Assembly (NCBI GenBank): GCA_003518745.1
Contig: DOYB01000143.1
Location: 1-15,272 of the forward strand
DNA from: Selenomonas sp.
GTDB taxonomy: Bacteria; Bacillota; Negativicutes; Selenomonadales; Selenomonadaceae
Reading direction: 5' to 3'
DNA: 15,272 nucleotides
Position numbers and translations under genes: made by a program. Of the stretch, positions 13,797 to 15,272 are shown piece after piece (within the stretch, counting starts at the first letter, position 1; each line of letters begins with the position of its first letter). The notes under the pieces were generated by a model, which saw nothing but the letters and a program-made list of their open reading frames with translations, was not told the DNA's origin and ran no database searches.

Positions 13797-13842
13797 CCTT
13801 CAACCGGATTCCAGACAAATACTCGAATCCATTGATTGAAGG
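13797..13842. repeat. Two-part intergenic hairpin
   Basis: CCTTCAA (13797-13803) pairs with TTGAAGG (13836-13842), and inside it GGATTC (13806-13811) pairs with GAATCC (13825-13830). There is no T tract on either strand, so it is not an obvious terminator. It lies between convergent genes, 32 bases beyond the cyclase stop. Confidence 0.5.
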
Positions 13843-13874
13843 AGGCCCCTATCGTAAACCTTGCTGAATTGTTC

Positions 13875-15146
13875 CTATTTCACTCTTATGTCATCGTAGA
13901 AGGTGAACCTGTCCCTTCCGTGCTCCTTGCTATAGTACAAAGCCCTATCGCTCTGCTGCAGTAGTTCCTCCAGAGAGATATTTTCATCAGCCGTAGATGA
14001 CGCGATTCCTATGCTCATGGAAAGCCCCTCCAAACATTCATCCAGTTTGAAGAACTCTTTCGCCGTTTCCATCAATAGTTCAACCTTTTTCAAAACCTCC
14101 TCTCTGGCAGCAATTCCCAAGACAGCCACCACGAATTCATCGCCCCCAAGCCTTGTAATAAAGTCCTTAGGAAACGCGTTCCGCATGAGCTCCGCCACCC
14201 CAAGCAAAGCAGCGTCCCCCGATTGATGGCCGAATTTGTCATTCACCTGTTTGAAATGGTCAAGGTCTATATAACATATCGTAAGCGAAAGACCGTTTCG
14301 ATTGTCGTCTATGTACTGGTAGAAATATCTACGGTTTGCCAATCCCGTCAAGGAATCGGTACGAGCCAGCTGGAGAATTTTTTCCTGATCCTCGACTTCC
14401 TTGGTAACATCCCGCGCGATCCCCATGGTTCCTATTACCCTGCCATCTTCATCGTATATAGGGGTTTTAAGTATGCTAAATTCACAGAGTCCACGTTTCG
14501 GATGATGTATAGTCTCCTCAAAGTGACATGTATGTCCCGCCTTAGCAACAGCTATCTCAGACTCCCTGCAGACAGCTTCACCTGCCGCGGCATCAGCCGA
14601 GCCGCCCCATATGTAGGTATGGAACTTCCCCGCGATCTCCGCTTTGGTTTTGCCCACTGTTTCACAGAATGCGGCATTCACTCTCATGTGATGTCCCGGT
14701 ATGTCCTTTATCCAAACCAAATCCGGAAGCATATCGAATGTGATTTCCAACTGCTGCTCACGCAGCCACGCATCCTTGTCCATTTTTATCCGTCGTTGCA
14801 GATCACGCAGCTCATACCCGGCAAAGGCTCCATTCAAAGGCCACGGCCATAATGCATAAATATCTGAATAAAAATTATCGGCAAAATTTTCTTCCCTGTC
14901 AACGCATAAAACAAATTTTGCTTTAGCGCCAAAGAGTTCACGAAGCGCCTCCATATCCATATTACTATCCCCGCGAATAATAACGTAGGTATGGTGCGGC
15001 CACATCTTTTTTCGCGGAACGTCAGCTAATCCCGAAAACGACTCTATCTTATGGGTGAATCCATCCAAGGGAGTAAGTCCTGAGGCCAAATCTGCAACCT
15101 CATCCGGCATTCCAACAAGGATAAAAACTAATTCATAATTATACAC
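13875..15146 (-). CDS. PAS-GGDEF diguanylate cyclase
   Basis: A 423-residue protein predicted to make cyclic di-GMP from two GTP. Residues 1-120 form an N-terminal domain I do not recognise (ELVFILVGMPDEVADLASGL; later KFVLCVDREENFADNFY). Residues about 130-250 are a PAS domain (FDMLPDLVWIKDIPG; closing with DEDGRVIGTMGIARDVT). The GGDEF domain covers about 260-420: DSLTGLANRRYF, YIDLDHFKQVNDKFGH with metal-binding aspartates, GGDEF at 334-338, SMSIGIA, and DRALYYSKEHGRDR. The active site is complete, so it should be active. The inhibitory I-site arginine is absent (FPKD where RxxD is expected), so product feedback through that site is unlikely. No membrane segment is seen. The GTG at 15146 is chosen because GGGAG lies eight bases upstream and the frame begins there. 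Confidence 0.9.
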   Translation of the reverse strand: MYNYELVFILVGMPDEVADLASGLTPLDGFTHKIESFSGLADVPRKKMWPHHTYVIIRGDSNMDMEALRELFGAKAKFVLCVDREENFADNFYSDIYALWPWPLNGAFAGYELRDLQRRIKMDKDAWLREQQLEITFDMLPDLVWIKDIPGHHMRVNAAFCETVGKTKAEIAGKFHTYIWGGSADAAAGEAVCRESEIAVAKAGHTCHFEETIHHPKRGLCEFSILKTPIYDEDGRVIGTMGIARDVTKEVEDQEKILQLARTDSLTGLANRRYFYQYIDDNRNGLSLTICYIDLDHFKQVNDKFGHQSGDAALLGVAELMRNAFPKDFITRLGGDEFVVAVLGIAAREEVLKKVELLMETAKEFFKLDECLEGLSMSIGIASSTADENISLEELLQQSDRALYYSKEHGRDRFTFYDDIRVK

Positions 15147-15182
15147 GGCTCACACTCCCTGCTCACAAAACCTACTTTTCAT

Positions 15183-15188
15183 ATTATA
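15183..15188 (-). promoter_or_regulatory. Candidate -10 box for the diguanylate cyclase gene
   Basis: The minus strand carries a perfect TATAAT 36 bases before the GTG start. The -35 region (TGGAAT at a 17-base spacing) is weak, so the promoter may need an activator or the call may be incomplete. Confidence 0.45.
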
Positions 15189-15258
15189 CAAAAAAGCAGA
15201 GTATTATTCCATAGTTTTCCCATGTAAACCACGTCCGTTTCATAAAAGATTTCAGAGA

Positions 15259-15272
15259 TAAATGGGAATTTA
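15259..15272 (+). repeat. 14-nt dispersed repeat, copy 3, at the window edge
   Basis: TAAATGGGAATTTA ends exactly at the last base, in inverted orientation relative to the copy at 18-31. The match to copy 2 extends two bases further left (GA). Any continuation lies outside the window. Confidence 0.6.

Noticed and set aside
14223..14852. 209-codon plus-strand frame opposite the diguanylate cyclase
   Set aside because: It is antisense to the PAS-GGDEF coding sequence, with no ribosome site or domain.

Overview
The window looks like chromosome of a Gram-negative-type Firmicute, most likely a member of the Negativicutes (Selenomonadaceae-like). The reasons are a fused CobA-HemD protein, a near-canonical Firmicutes SigH, an RqcH/NFACT protein, adjacent purB and purA, and moderate G+C with strong AGGAGG-like ribosome binding sites. 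The genus is an inference from general resemblance; no rRNA or tRNA gene is present to fix it.

Layout. (1) 59-1573, plus strand: bifunctional uroporphyrinogen-III methyltransferase/synthase, at the branch to siroheme and cobalamin. (2) 1578-4006, all minus strand: an accessory block of small genes, visibly more AT-rich in its middle. From its promoter near 4050-4078 it reads: a 57-aa antitoxin-N-terminus-like ORF, an unrecognised 116-aa protein, a 73-aa protein, a decayed fragment, a 159-aa protein with a putative zinc site, a ribbon-helix-helix-like antitoxin with a Txe/YoeB toxin, and a 96-aa zinc-ribbon membrane protein. (3) 4237-7614, plus: esterase, purB, purA, tightly spaced and probably one operon, closed by a perfect 16-bp bidirectional terminator hairpin. 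(4) 7615-7937: a convergent gap with that terminator, a copy of a 14-nt repeat and a large GC-rich palindromic element. (5) 7938-9710, minus: RqcH. (6) 9711-9928: divergent regulatory region with a palindrome inside the rqcH promoter and a strong hairpin. (7) 9929-13619, plus: chemoreceptor, secreted or membrane-anchored polysaccharide deacetylase and sigma-H, each with its own promoter and/or terminator. (8) 13620-13874: convergent gap with three hairpins. (9) 13875-15146, minus: PAS-GGDEF diguanylate cyclase.

The core genes cover tetrapyrrole synthesis, AMP synthesis (PurA makes adenylosuccinate, PurB cleaves it), ribosome rescue, chemotaxis, cell-wall polysaccharide modification and transition-state transcription. 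The least explained part is the minus-strand accessory block. Two of its small proteins end in the same near-identical tail, RKIAVL, and its toxin-antitoxin pair joins a YoeB-type toxin to an antitoxin that does not look like YefM. A 14-nt sequence occurs inverted near the left end, directly at the right end and once in the middle of the window.
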